Shown piece by piece: positions 21,563 through 32,777 of a stretch of DNA of 64,000 nucleotides. Origin of the DNA: Doryteuthis pealeii (lineage: Eukaryota > Mollusca > Cephalopoda > Myopsida > Loliginidae); NCBI GenBank assembly GCA_023376005.1, contig CM042181.1, positions 24,478,468 to 24,542,467 on the forward strand, written 5' to 3'. The notes under the pieces were generated by a model. That model saw nothing but the letters and a program-made list of their open reading frames with translations. It was not told where the DNA came from and searched no databases. Position 1 is the first letter of the stretch. Each line of letters starts with the position of its first letter. The position numbers and the translations under genes were made by a program.

Positions 21563-21641
21563 ATGGCGAATAAAATTAAGGGAATAGTTAGCAAGAAGAA
21601 ACGGCGATTTCAGGAAGATGGCTTCGACTTGGACTTAACAT
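21563..21641 (+). CDS. PTEN: PTEN phosphatase, coding exon 1 (partial gene)
   Basis: PTEN removes the 3-phosphate of PIP3 at the membrane and so opposes PI3K/AKT signalling. The exon encodes 26 residues, [20 protein letters not shown] then FDLDLT, plus one base of the next codon. This is the N-terminal lipid-binding segment of PTEN: the basic cluster KKKRR matches the PIP2-binding motif, and [10 protein letters not shown] is the conserved entry to the phosphatase domain. The exon is 79 nt and ends in phase 1 before GT at 21642, the same boundary as vertebrate PTEN exon 1. The start at 21563 has A at -3 and G at +4. An in-frame ATG at 21551 would add four residues (MREK). The donor (GTATCC) is weak after +2. 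The catalytic HCxxGxxR motif lies in later exons outside the window. Confidence 0.9.
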
Positions 21642-23280
21642 GTATCCTTTTTAAAAAAAAAATCAATATATATAAATATATGAATGTGTTTGTAGATATA
21701 TATATAATATATATGCATATGTATGTATGTATATATATATATATATATATAATATATATATACACATACACAGACACAGAGAAATATATATTTAAAAAAA
21801 AAAATACCTGTGGTGATCGACCGTACACTCCAGGACCGGTTTTCTTAAAAATGAAATGGACCCCGATAATCCCTTTCACAACGTATGTATAAATCTGTTC
21901 TTACTGTTTTTTATTATTTATTTATTGCATAATTGATGTTTGATAGCTTCAATATTTTGTCTTCTAAAGTATACAGAATCTTTTTCAGTAAATATTCGGA
22001 TCTTTTTTTTTTTCTGTGAATTCCTCGCCTCTTTTGACTTGTTGTTTTAAAGTGTTGTTTCCTCTTCTTAGCTTCATGGAAAAACGAACAGTTGATTCTA
22101 TTTTTCATCTTTTAAAAGATTGTTCACAATTTATATCATTCGGATTTTTCATATGTTGATCCTCATTTTTTTCTTCTTCCGTTTTAAGCTTTTACTACAA
22201 ACAATTTCTGAATTAGTTTTTCAAATCTTTCTTCAAAAAGCATGTTCTTTAAACACTAAAGTTTTTCACTTAGCTTGGATTTTGATACATAAGTGAAGTA
22301 TTTTTTAAATTTATTTCGATAAAAAAAAAATGCTCATGATATCATATCCTAAGGAAGCATTACTGTAAGATTTTTTTTTTTTTTTTTTGTAAAAATGCCA
22401 CTAGTTAAAATAAAATCTAAAACCTTTAAATGACAAGAATTTTATGAGATAATAATTGTATTTTTCTTTCATTTAGAAAATAACATATACAAAAATAGAG
22501 CTCAGATCTTTTAATAATTTTATGGAAAGGAAACACAATTGATTTTTTAAATTTTTATTTTATCTCGATAACGTAAAGAGATGTATGTAAAAGAAAATGA
22601 GCATATACTAACTTGATCCTCTAAATGGTTGTTTTATTAATATAACCTATTTTTCATCTAGCTCCTTTTAATAATCACTTTTAAATTTCTATTTAAATTA
22701 AAAAGAACTTCTTACCAGTGTCATTGTATATTATTTTATAAGTTTTTTTCCCATTAAAATACTTCCCCTGTTCATGTTTAATAACGTTTTAAGGTTATTA
22801 GGCCATGGTTAACAAGGAGGAGAATGAAAATTGTTGATTTTCCACTTAGCTAAAAAAAAGTTCTCAATTGACGGATGTAACTCTCTGGACAGACTGGAAA
22901 TTTTATTACATAAAACCTTATTGAACTTGTCACGTTTTCCGATAGTATCTGTTGCTCACTTTAAATTTTCTCATTGTATATCCAATCTTTTAGAAATTGT
23001 AAATAAAATATTGTGGATAACCAAAAACTTGGTTTTGAATGTATAATACACTGTATATACATTGCACACATGTCTTGTGCTTAAAACAGAAATATGTTTA
23101 CGATGTAGACTGTTGCGTGTATATCAATGTGTATTATGTGAATTGAGCCTTTATTTAACCTAGAAAAATTGAATGCTGTATAAACCACACTTATTTTGGA
23201 AGTTGGCTTTTAAAAAAATGTCTAAAAGTTCAGGTACCCCAAAATGGAGTACCAGCTACGTAATTATGGGTCGACTGAAT
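21642..23280 (+). other. Start of presumed PTEN intron 1; AT-rich
   Basis: No exon 2 (expected to encode a YIYPNIIAMG-like peptide) was found on reading. (TA)n at 21690-21770. A run of A/T at 22320-22390. The frame that reads through the donor from exon 1 is not expected to be translated. Confidence 0.55.
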
Positions 23281-23640
23281 AAGAGAGAAGCATTTAGCTA
23301 ATGTGTCCTCTTGAGTAGTCCAACGTTTCGGCCGTTCTACTCTTCAGTTTTCTTCCTGTCTTGCTCATGTTAAACTGATAACCTCATTAGACCCAACATA
23401 AATATGAATATCAAAGGGGTCTTTGAAAGAATAAGTTTACTTTTTATCTGTATGTTTTGTACAAAAAGGCATACGAATTCGTTTATTTATTATTAGTATA
23501 CAGATAAACTGATTTTTTTCTGACTAGTATCCTCATCTTGGTTGTTGTAGTCACAATATTTTGACTGTTGTACCCTCCAGCCTTCAATATTGTGGGAAAT
23601 TAAAACCGATTTTTTTTGTTCTCGTTTTGCTGAATATTTC
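23281..23640. repeat. Fragments sharing the 'aacgtttcggccg' block
   Basis: 'caacgtttcggccgttctac' at 23321-23340 and 'gactagtatcctcatcttgg' at 23521-23540 resemble parts of the foldback family seen at 7829 and 26030. Strongly diverged. Confidence 0.4.
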
Positions 23641-25020
23641 GTATCATTTAATTCGTTTTGCTAATCCTAGATACTTTGTCAATGTATGTTGACAAAAAAA
23701 TCCCCATTTTTTTTTTCAAAGTACAACAAACTGTACTAAACATAATTAGCTTTTTTTTTTGTGAAGGTGTCAAATTTTACCGACTATCAATATTTTTCGT
23801 GATGGTGGAAGCTTTAATCAAATAATCACGCGTTGTTGGTATGAGTACAAATTCACAGCAATAAATTGCATAATTTTGATAAAATTTTGTATGAGATTTA
23901 TACAAAATGATACCAATGTTTGTAGTGGAACTGTTTTGTGTTCACATATCTTAATGTTTACGAAATTAGTAAAATGAAAAAAGAACACGTGCGTTTGTAA
24001 ATAATAAGTAAATAGTTTATTTAACCCAAACGTATTTAGTTTGTCTTCGTAAGATGATAATTTAAAAAATAATTTGTGTATATAACCTTTATTCTGATAA
24101 CTCACATTTTGGAAGAAAATGACAATATTTATTTAATAAATCCTAAATTTTCCAGGTGTGTTAAAGTATTTTTCCAAATATACTGACTTCTTTCTCTCAC
24201 TTGTTTCGTAAAGTTGTCACACGTGCTTGCTTTTACCAACCATACATATCACACTGATTTTTTTTCGTTTTTTTTGTTTTGTTTTGTTTTTTGTTTTTTC
24301 TTTAATGTAAATACCTTACATTTTAGTTATTTTAATGAACGTGACATCAAGCTTTTAAGATATTCTAGCATTTTGATCACTAGAATTAACCTTTTCATTG
24401 CGTGTGTTTGGTATCCAGTGACTGAAACAATTATTTTACGAACGCCATGATTATTTCGCAGTTGCACACCCGTACAATTTGGATAATAATAAACTTCTAT
24501 CATTTAAAATTTGATAAAAAGATTTTATAAACTTGTCTTGACATTGTGTTGAGCTGTGTACCAAAATGTCTGTTTTCCTTCTCTTTTCAATTCTTCGTAT
24601 AAAAACACGTTTGTCTTTATATTTATTACTAAGTAGTCTTGTAAATTTTTACTTTTGGGACTTTGGTTAATGTTACGTCTTAGAGAGAAATGCTACTTGC
24701 TTTTCACGTGGCTGTCATGGATTTTACGAGTAGAATGATCGTGAATTTGGTCTTTTTATTTATATTTCTTGTCTTCATGACAAACAGCGAGACAAATTTA
24801 GTTATTGCTTTACAAATTTAAATAAAACAACAACAAAAAAACTTTTATCATAATTGTTATTGTATCTTAGAGCAGAGCTTTCCAAATTGATTTAAGTGAA
24901 ATGAATCTTAATTTTTACAAATATGAAAATGTTAATGGATGCGAGTTTTTATGTATAATGTAAACATTTTTGAAATCTGGGTACTTGTTGAGAATAATCC
25001 GCTGGGGAAATTAAAGTCGT
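23641..25020. other. AT-rich unique sequence
   Basis: No gene or repeat copy recognised. T/G low complexity at 24259-24300. Confidence 0.45.
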
Positions 25021-25048
25021 CCATTGTACATTACTGCAAACATTTCCT

Positions 25049-25191
25049 TAAGGGACTATTCTGGACAAATACCGAAATTTAAATTTATTATAGACGGATT
25101 GTCGAGAAATTTTCTTCTGCAACTTTTTGGCGATCCAAGAACTCCAGAGCTTAAATCTTTGAAAAGTTGTGAATCGAGTTGGGATGAAGAG
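25049..25191 (+). other. Candidate exon-like open segment (unrecognised)
   Basis: After 'acatttccttaag' a non-repetitive frame begins DYSGQIPKFKFIIDGLSRNF and runs to SSWDEE, ending before GTAACC, a plausible donor. Composition is protein-like, unlike surrounding read-through, but no domain is recognised and the acceptor is weak. It could be a chance frame or a decayed element. Confidence 0.2.
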
Positions 25192-25694
25192 GTAACCAGT
25201 CAATCATGTGAAATTAAGTTGTCAAATAGGTTTTAAAACTTCATTTGGTTTGTGATTTTAAAAGGACGCATAGATCTTTATAGAATAAATAATTGAACTG
25301 GTGATCCGCTTAGTGGTGAAAGAAAACCTGAAAGAATGTGGATTTTTGCTCATCCCGTGCTTTGGAGAAGAGTCCTTCCCTGTTCGATTACGAAGTTAAA
25401 TGTTCTTAATTATCAGCAATTACAGCACACGCTAAAAGTTGACCAAAGATTTCAGTTGATGGACTGTAATTGTTTAAAGTTAAACTTTTAACGCAGTCAA
25501 TTTTGGCAAAGGGTGAAACTTGTTTCCACTACATACTTTTTTCTTAATCTAGATGCTAAAACTCAAAATATTTAGCTCTGAGTTATGTTTTTAAAAAGGT
25601 ATCCTTAATTTTGGTATATAAGATTGAAAGTTACTGTAACAATAATCTTACTTTCAAAGCAAACCCCTTTTTTAGTCATTTAACTTAACCACGT
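25192..25694. other. Unassigned AT-rich sequence
   Basis: Nothing recognised. Confidence 0.4.
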
Positions 25695-25772
25695 TTAGGT
25701 TTGAGACCCGCAATGAGAATCGAACTCTCTAACATTGGTCGACTTAGGTAGTACTCGGCTTTAAGCTACCAA
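25695..25772 (-). mobile_element. tRNA-like SINE head
   Basis: On the minus strand TTGGTAGCTTAAAGCCGAG resembles an A box and D-arm, and GAGTTCGATTCTC is a near-perfect B box. The acceptor stem does not close, so this is a SINE relic and not a tRNA gene. Confidence 0.6.
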
Positions 25773-25915
25773 ATCCTTTTCTTTATGAAGTTGTACTTTT
25801 TGTTTCATAATTGATTGGCCTAATTCGACGCACCCACATTAACAAGTTCGGTTTTGCTTATCTCATAGGGGAGTGTATGGTACAATATAACCGACAAGAT
25901 TAATTCCTATATTAA

Positions 25916-25937
25916 ACTCTCTGCCTGTCTGTCTGTC

Positions 25938-26032
<95 letters not shown>

Positions 26033-26034
26033 CT
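25916..26034. repeat. (CTGT)n(CT)n microsatellite
   Basis: CTGT tetranucleotides at 25918-25982, then CT dinucleotides to 26028. The minus frame gives an Arg/Glu/Gln/Thr repeat. Confidence 0.97.
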
Positions 26035-26300
26035 GTCTGTGCCTCTTCTGGTCGTTGTGTCCTCCAGCTTTTTTCAGGTGTCGGTCGTAATCAATAACCT
26101 TCAAGAAATTTCGGATTAAAACCCTTTATTCAATCCATCTCATGCCACCGACCATGCTTAAATGATGTCTCGTATTAGTCACATCTTCCTAATGATGTCA
26201 CTTGAAGGCTTGTCTACGACAGACACCCGAAGAAGGCCGTAGAGTATAGCAGTCAAAACATTGATTATAACGACTAAGATAAGGACACTAGTCCCAAAAT
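26035..26300. repeat. Diverged foldback-type repeat
   Basis: 'gtcctccagcttttttcagg' and later 'acccgaagaaggccgtagag', then 'ggacactagtcccaaaatca', mirror the blocks of the family at 7829-8125 (tcctccggccttcttcagg; gaagaaggc). Confidence 0.45.
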
Positions 26301-27999
26301 CAATGATGATTTTCACAAATACAGAAAAAATACTACAAAATAGGTTTACTTAGACAATTGTTAGTTTCCTCATTTTAAAATGGACGGCAAATCAACAATA
26401 GCAAAATTAACACTCTAAAACTTGCACGCACAAACTGAAAATGCCGTTCGGACAAAAATATTGTTGTAAAAATAACAATTGTCTTTAATTGTTTCATTTC
26501 TGACTTTCACTTTCTTCAAATGTAATGAATACAACCGTGTTCATTGAGAAAAAAATCATAGGCTCTTTTTCTGGGATATAATTGTCAAAGTTGGCCATCT
26601 TTAATTCACACCGGAAGTGTTAAGTATTTTAAAAATGCTTCTGCGTTTATTTAAGTCTCCCTTTATTAATTTGTGATAATGAGCCTCACCAGTTTGGTTA
26701 GAACATCAGGTTTTTAATTTTCAGTAACATCTGCGGAAATTGTTACTTTTTCTGTTTTTAAATGATCGTTACTTCAAAGCCAAAAACAATGATATTCCAG
26801 AACAGCATTTTCAGTATTTTATTCATCTATTTATTTAAAGGGTTTGTTTTGCTACAGCTGAAGTGGTAGCCATTTTCAAAGTAGTACAAGTAAAGTATTG
26901 CTACATGAACAAGAATAATCCCGGTACCTCAAATGTTTAGGGCCTTTTGTAAGTCATTTGCATATATTTATTAACTTGTCATCCAATAATTGGTTTCACA
27001 TTCATGCACAGTGCACCCTTCAAAACATTGGTGCACTACAAAAACACAACCAAGCATTTATTGCACTCTAATGCATTGTATTCAACATTTTACATTAAGA
27101 ACATGTGAGTTATTGACAATACTTAATACTGGCACATAAAGTTATTGCATTCTTCCAAATCCAGGTGTGTGTGTGTGTGTGTGTATTCTGATATTGTTAA
27201 TGAAGGAAAAAAGTGTATTTGAATTCTTCCAAGCTTTAGTACATTCATTGAGTGCATTTTAGTACTGTTCCAACTGCTGGTGCTCCAGATGAGTGCATCT
27301 GGAATGATTCCAGTTTTTGGTACATTACATACCATTCCAGACATTGGTCTACAGCATTTTTAACATTTGATGATTCGAGGTACTGTGTATATTTTTCCAG
27401 TATATTCTATAGTTTTTTTTTTCATATGCAACTGTTACAAGTGAATACATAAATATATATGGTGTATTTATTTTGGGGCTGTTACATATTCATATTTTTG
27501 GTTAGAATCAATGATTGGTAATAAATAATACCTAATAATATCTGTTCTTATTATATAATGTTCTCTTAGAAATAGTCTTGCTGTCTCTGGATTAGAAGAA
27601 AATTATATTTCTAGATGTGAAGTTTTTCAGTGTTGGTTGTCACCTCTGACCTTAAAGCATCATAATTGACAGCTGATAATGTTTATCCACCATACTTAAA
27701 ATGTCTAAACCAGTTTTAGGTAGGAGTTAGATATTTAATTTCCTTCCACTTCCAAATTATAAGAGGAGCAGCTTCAGTGGCATTGAGGCCCAGATTAAAA
27801 TGTTTCTCTATTGCTAGAATCTCAATACTTGTTTCCCTCTGACATCTGAAGCAAAAGGTACAACTGAATATTGATAATGAAATATATATCAATATATTAA
27901 AGGGGTTTTCTATTCATATATTATATAGTAATCATAAATAATATTTAAATATGTACATAAAACAAGGTTTGGAGTAAAGGTAAAAAATCTATATTAATA
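26301..27999. other. Unassigned AT-rich sequence
   Basis: No gene. GT repeat at 27168-27184. The stretch 27000-27420 has recurring 'cattggt', 'attccag' and 'gcattttа'-like words and may be a very degenerate short repeat. Confidence 0.35.
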
Positions 28000-28305
28000 A
28001 TATACATATTTGCCAACCCCTCCTCACAATCAGGATGTGACAAGGTCAATTCCTTAAGCAGAGTTTAACAGGGTTTAATTCAGTTTTCCTTCTCCTAAAC
28101 TGGTTACTATACCAAGGTTAAGGCTCCCCCCCCCCAGTCTGCCCTACTATTTACCCGTAGCTGGAGGGAGAATAGTTGGATTCATACTTTTCCCAAAGTT
28201 ATTAGCACTGTGAACTGCAAACATCCTCACCCAGGATTTGAATTCTTGCTGTGTTCATTTCCTACGGCAGTAACCTTTACACCAAGCACCACACACTATG
28301 TATCA
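28000..28305 (-). mobile_element. tRNA-derived SINE, family C copy 2
   Basis: Near full length. On the minus strand the head has TGGTGTAAAGGTTACTGCC (A-box region) and GAATTCAAATCCTGG (B box, 28231-28245). The body follows with 'gggaaaagtatgaatccaac', 'ctacgggtaaatagtagggc', 'ggagaaggaaaactgaatt' and 'gaccttgtcacatcctg'. A G-run sits mid-element. Confidence 0.85.
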
Positions 28306-28344
28306 ATAATATAGCCAAGTAATCAATAGAATTTTTAGTTGTTG

Positions 28345-28515
28345 TACTCTCCAATCTTCTTCAATTTCAAGTGCTGGTACCACTCAAGACATTACACCTG
28401 GATTAAACAAGATTCCTTATAGATTTTTTGCAACAAAACAAAAATCTACATGAAAGTATTTTCTAATTTGAAACAAAGATTCTTCATTATTCAGTTTGGT
28501 AAAAAATTCAACCAC
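28345..28515. repeat. Dispersed repeat family K, copy 1
   Basis: Shares 'gtgctggtacca', 'atctacatgaaagtatttt', 'ctaatttgaaacaaag' and 'tcattattca' with 30945-31100, and more weakly with 44290-44420. Confidence 0.6.
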
Positions 28516-28532
28516 ACTACTACTACTACTAC

Positions 28533-28564
<32 letters not shown>

Positions 28565-28777
28565 TTGACTAGTATCCATTATCTTCCTAATTTATTTGCT
28601 TTTATCACAACTTACTTGGGTTGTCACTTCAACAAATATAATTAGATGGAAGATAATATTAGTCAAAATTATTAATTGATGACTTTCCATCACTTAATAA
28701 TTTTTAACTTCATCTAAAAAAATGAATCTAAATAAATTCACTACATGTTTACTCTAGCATGTCGGTAATGCAGTTTG

Positions 28778-28815
<38 letters not shown>
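28516..28815. repeat. (ACT)n(AAT)n, family D copy and (AT)n
   Basis: Trinucleotide runs at 28517-28562, then a family D unit with partly inverted ends ('gactagtatccattatcttc' and 'gatggaagataatattagtc', 28564-28670), then (AT)n at 28783-28811. Confidence 0.7.
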
Positions 28816-28820
<5 letters not shown>

Positions 28821-29185
28821 GATATGCTGATAGGTATCCAACCTGTGTCCTTGACACACAAAAATCTGAAAGAACATAGTAAAATCATATCCATGCATCC
28901 CAATGTTTTTTTTTTTGTTTTTTTTTTCTTCCTTCACCATTTCAAGCTGTAAATACATTTTAATAGTTTCTTAGAAATGAATTACACAAGGTAGGTTACA
29001 AGGTAGGAGTTAGACGGCTTTAGTTGGGACCCATAAATTTTCCTGGGGACTCATTCAAAGCAAATATGTGCATCCCAGGACACACTAAATCAAAAAGCTA
29101 TCAGTGTCACTGTGTGTGTTTGATCTAACTGGATATCTTAGATTTTTTCATTGCTTCATAATTTTGGTTGTAACGTGATGTAACA
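28816..29185. other. Unassigned sequence
   Basis: T-runs at 28906-28927. No gene seen. Confidence 0.4.
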
Positions 29186-29189
29186 GTTG

Positions 29190-29420
29190 TCATCATAGAA
29201 AAATGAAATCGGCAAATAGTGTTCAAATCCTGAACGAGACTGTTCATGTTTCATTTTACACTAACATCCTTTGGAAAAGTACAAATCAATTTCTTCTCTC
29301 TGCAGTTGTAGGTAAATAATAGAGCAACTCTCGCAATAATTGAACTCTTTCTCTCTTGCCTTGTTAGGTAGCTGGTTCAGGAGAAGGACATATTTTGAAT
29401 TCAAAACCAAGAGCTTTAGT
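29190..29420 (+). mobile_element. tRNA-derived SINE, family C copy
   Basis: B box GTTCAAATCCTGA at 29221-29233, then 'ggaaaagtacaaatcaat', 'gtaggtaaataatagagc' and 'ctggttcaggagaaggac'. Diverged and 3'-truncated. Confidence 0.65.
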
Positions 29421-30030
29421 CTCTAAGCTAAGTCAGTTTGACATCATCTTCAGTTTTATTCTAGCAATTATCTTGATTTCATGTTGTACAGCATCTTGCC
29501 ATTCCCTTGGATAATACCAGCATTGTGAATAGGGAAAACCTGCTGTATGGACAGTTCAATAAAATGTTTCATCTCAAAGGCCTGTGCCTTGAGGTTTTGG
29601 TGCAGAGTCTCATAAGAAAGCCATAAGTTTTGCCCAAACATGTGCACGTAACAAGCAATTCATTAAAGTTGTTTATTTAATGACAATCAATGAAATGAAT
29701 ATTTCTATTAGTTTTTAATACAAAGTTCAATGCTTCATTCTTGCAAGGTGATAATCTAAAGGCATTTATCATGTTTACTAAACATAAACAAAGTTATCTT
29801 TCCATGGTTAGATTAATGGACTGGGAGGAGAAAGGTTGTCTATGTCAAGTGTTAGTTATATGAGTCCCAAGTTAAATGAAGATGTGGAAAACTAAAATAA
29901 TTGATTTCCTTCTTTAAAGACTCTTCAATTATTCTTTTGTGTTCTTCACATAAAATATCTTCTTCTTGGGTTCATCTTTATTCAAGGTAGAATTTATGTA
30001 CTTCTACTATCATGAGAGCCTTTTGATCAT
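29421..30030. other. Unassigned AT-rich sequence
   Basis: No gene or clear repeat copy. Confidence 0.4.
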
Positions 30031-30035
30031 CTGAA

Positions 30036-30160
30036 GTGGGCAGTGGCATTTCCCTCTTTAGGGGGCATCTCAGACATTGGGTAATAAAGCCTAACATTTT
30101 TAGTGAGGGGACAGGTGCTGCTTGGAGAACCAACACTAGAGGACTGGGCTTATTTCATCC
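30036..30160 (+). repeat. Dispersed repeat family H, copy 2
   Basis: Aligns with the reverse complement of 12000-12120: 'cagacattgggtaataaagc', 'gaggggacaggtgctgcttg'. The 89-codon frame here is not conserved with copy 1. Confidence 0.6.
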
Positions 30161-30177
30161 AAGTATAGCTTTGGTTT

Positions 30178-30400
30178 CTTTGTTTAATGACATATCAACC
30201 TTCATGGGTTATTTGATGCCAAAGTATGTAGAAGAACAGAAGTGGTACTATTTAACCTATAGCTGGAGGAATGAGAGGGTTTATATCTTTCCCCTAGGGT
30301 ATTAGTCTAAAAGTGAATGCAATAGTGTGACTGAAGTTTGAAATCGCTTACTATGATGTCACAGTTCAGCTCTTTGGCAACTATGCTACAGGGACTCCCC
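30178..30400 (-). mobile_element. tRNA-derived SINE, family A copy
   Basis: On the minus strand: head with 'ggagtccctgtagcatagtt', a B-box-like 'cgatttcaaacttc', then 'cattcacttttagac', a body with 'gtactatttaac' and 'ttctacatactttggca' equivalents, and the family 3' tail ending in GATATGTCATTAAACAAA. Matches copies at 50914 (+) and 52927 (-). Confidence 0.8.
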
Positions 30401-30427
30401 CTATCCAAGTATAAATTGCATATATAC

Positions 30428-30855
30428 AAGGTGTGACCAAACTTTTTCAAAAATATATTGCTTTATTGCCTACAATAAGACTTCAATAATATTCCTTCCA
30501 CTGTTATTTACTAAGTTAGTCTTGATTTGGCACACAAACCTCAGATTACTTACAGTACCTGCTGTTAGTAAAGTCATTTCACTGTTGAAATGCTATTTGC
30601 AGTTTTAGATGTCATTTTGAGGGATAGTCTACTAGTCTCTGGGTTTTCTTGTTTTTTCTATTGTCTGGAATTGGCAACCTTTCTGGGTGGATTCCAGCAT
30701 TGGACAAAAATAATCCACAGATGCCAAATCTAAAATCAAGTGATTATCCACCTCTTAACTTACTGTGACTAAGTTTTGTTTTTAAGAACTCTAAACTGTT
30801 GTGGCACAACCTGAAGCATCACCATCATGTGGTAAGAACTTTTACAGATTCTTAA
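30428..30855 (-). pseudogene. mariner transposase pseudogene, C-terminal half
   Basis: On the minus strand the frames give HDGDASGCATTV, LDLASVDYFCPMLESTQKG, CQFQTIEKTRK and IPQNDI. These match in order the mariner catalytic regions HDNAxxH (second Asp), PDLAPxDFFLFP (third Asp) and the following KGxxFQTIEE block. Stops and frame changes disable it. The 3' end runs to 'aaaaagtttggtcacacctt', a mariner-like terminal repeat at 30431-30451. The N-terminal DNA-binding part and the first Asp are missing. Confidence 0.85.
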
Positions 30856-30919
30856 TTCATAAACTTCACCAATAGACAATGATTTGCATAGATCACAGCA
30901 TACACCTTCTGTGATGATG

Positions 30920-31205
30920 ATCATCATCATCATCATCAATTAGGATAGTCTTTGGATGCTCTTCCCAATCTGAAATGCTGGTACCAATTAATCAAGTCTC
31001 TTTATAGGCCAGTTGCAACATTAGAAAAGTCTACATAAAAGTATTTCCTAATTTGAAACAGATTTTCACTCAAAGACTCTTTATTATTCAACATGAGAAG
31101 AAAAAAAACCCAAGCCCATTACACACCTGTTTGCTGTAGCATGTGTAGCTCAATAGTAACTACTTTGGCAGGATGCAGGCGTTTTTTTTTTTTTTTGTAT
31201 AACAG
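30920..31205. repeat. Family K copy 2 followed by tRNA-like remnant and T-run
   Basis: 30945-31100 aligns with 28345-28515. Then 'tgtgtagctcaatagtaac' (31141-31159) looks like a tRNA A-box, and a T16 run follows. Confidence 0.55.
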
Positions 31206-31547
31206 GTCAAGGTAAACAATATTCTAGTTAACATGCTAAAATGTTTCATTTGCTTGCAGGTTTCAGTTTGGCATCTCTGTTGGCAACACCTTCTATGAGA
31301 TGTTCTCTATCTATATACTGAAAAAAAAAAAAACTGTTTGGGCAAGGCATTTATATGTGTGCAGATCTGTTTTACCATCTGAAATTATTGATGTTTTAGG
31401 ATGGTTTTCAGCTTTAGGAACAACAACAAAAAGTGATGCAGTAGTCAAATTCTGATAGGCTCTTTGGGGATGAGAGTTGTCTTATGTTGTCCTAAAAAAA
31501 TCATAAGAATGACTTGTTCACTGTTCAACTTTAGAGACACATGCATT
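31206..31547. other. Unassigned sequence
   Basis: A13 run at 31320. No gene. Confidence 0.4.
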
Positions 31548-32097
31548 CACTCTGGCATGTCTACCACCCTGTTGGCTAGAGCGTTAGAATGCACTTCTGC
31601 AGAGGGGTAAGACTCCCCCAATGGGGCCACCTGTTGGCCGTGAGTGGCAACCCGTGATGCTTAAAGATAGAACCCAGGTGGTTGAGCAGTCCATGATTTG
31701 CAATACACCACTTTAACCCTTTCTTGGACTAGACGGGTGGTCAGAGAGGCCCCCTCGGATCAATCAGCTGGTCACGTCAAGCCCTAGCACCTATATGGGT
31801 GCTAGAAGGCATTGGCTGAGAGTTTACATGTCCTGGGAATGATGTTAAACTCTATCTGATGGTGAGGTTCCAGTTTTGGAGGTTTGGGGAATGTGAAGCA
31901 CCCCTTCATCACCATTGCTCTGTGGTTCACTTTGACCCGGAGTGGTAGTACCTGTTAGGGTCCCAACTATGGGTTAAATAGAAAAATGTATTTATAAAAA
32001 AAAAAATTGATTATCCATTAAGAATGACTTTATTTCAAAACTTTATTGACATTAAATGACCCACTGAGGTTGATATGCCGTAAAACAAACCAAACCC
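31548..32097 (+). mobile_element. Family B SINE-like element, near full length
   Basis: Runs from 'ggctagagcgttagaatgc' through 'aagactcccccaatggggcc', 'ccacctgttggcc', 'ctagacgggtggtcagagag', 'gtggttcactttgacccgg' and 'cctgttagggtcccaac' to the tail GTTGATATGCCGTAAAACAA. About 550 bp with no coding frame. Its tail matches that of family A. Confidence 0.85.
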
Positions 32098-32325
32098 ATC
32101 TGGCATGTCAAGGTCAGTACTAAGCAACATGGTGGGATGCATTTGTTGTTTGTCTTTGTTCTTTTTATATCTAATATGTCAAGGTCCATCATACACATTT
32201 CAGTCTTGAGCGGGTATCTTTCTTTCTTTCTTTGACACGCACACATACACATGCCTTGTTAGTGCAACTGGTCTCTAAAAAGGCAAAATTCTGAATTCAA
32301 AACCTGAGGAGTGTTCAGGAGAATC
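32098..32325. other. Unassigned sequence
   Basis: Short CTTT repeat at 32217-32233. A weak tRNA-like 'cttgttagtgcaactggtc' at 32256. No gene. Confidence 0.35.
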
Positions 32326-32442
32326 TGTGTTATATTTGTGCACCATTCTTCTGTGATAAGCTCATTTAAAAAGTCTGGCTCAAAATGAGATAAACTTTTT
32401 GGATAATCTTATAACAAAAGAATGGTGCACAAATATAACACA
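32326..32442. repeat. Perfect 25-bp inverted repeat (hairpin)
   Basis: Arms 32326-32350 and 32418-32442 are exact reverse complements around GTGCACCATTCTT. Pairing continues imperfectly inside, giving a 117-nt foldback. Confidence 0.85.
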
Positions 32443-32534
32443 AAGTCTTAACCACTACAAACAAGTTACCTTTGTAGGTAGTCCAACTGTTCATATCTTT
32501 AACTGAATGGTTTGATTCCTTCTACATGAAGATC

Positions 32535-32741
32535 GACAGGTGAATCTACCATCATCAGGTTTTGCTGACAGCACAGATTTCCATGACTTACTCTCACCCA
32601 CCTTCTGTATCAGTCATCATTCCTCGTAGGTCTTCCATACAGTATCCAGAGTTGATCAATGTAGGTTTTTGCTGCTTGGCCTACATTGGTGTGTCTAATT
32701 GTCCACAGAATGTCAGTTATGAGTTTGTTATTGCTTCTCCA

Positions 32742-32745
<4 letters not shown>
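32535..32745 (-). pseudogene. LINE pol 3'-end fragment
   Basis: The minus frame shows KLITDILWTIRHTNVGQAA, KTYIDQLWILYGRPT and MEICAVSKT with in-frame stops. This matches the C-terminal tail (GRPARTYIxQL...W-x-RVRxIRA) of an endonuclease/reverse-transcriptase type LINE. Only the tail is present. A related short piece ('tctgtgctgtcagcatgacc') lies at about 39580 on the + strand. Confidence 0.65.

Positions 32746-32776
<31 letters not shown>
32746..32776. repeat. (GT)n microsatellite
   Basis: About 15 GT units. Confidence 0.97.

Positions 32777-32777
<1 letters not shown>

Noticed and set aside
21642..21892. Extension of the PTEN frame beyond position 21641
   Set aside because: Conservation stops exactly at the expected exon boundary; the remainder is Lys/Tyr/Ile-rich AT read-through, hence intron.
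25695..25772. Functional tRNA gene on the minus strand
   Set aside because: The B box is good but the acceptor stem does not pair and the anticodon arm is disrupted.
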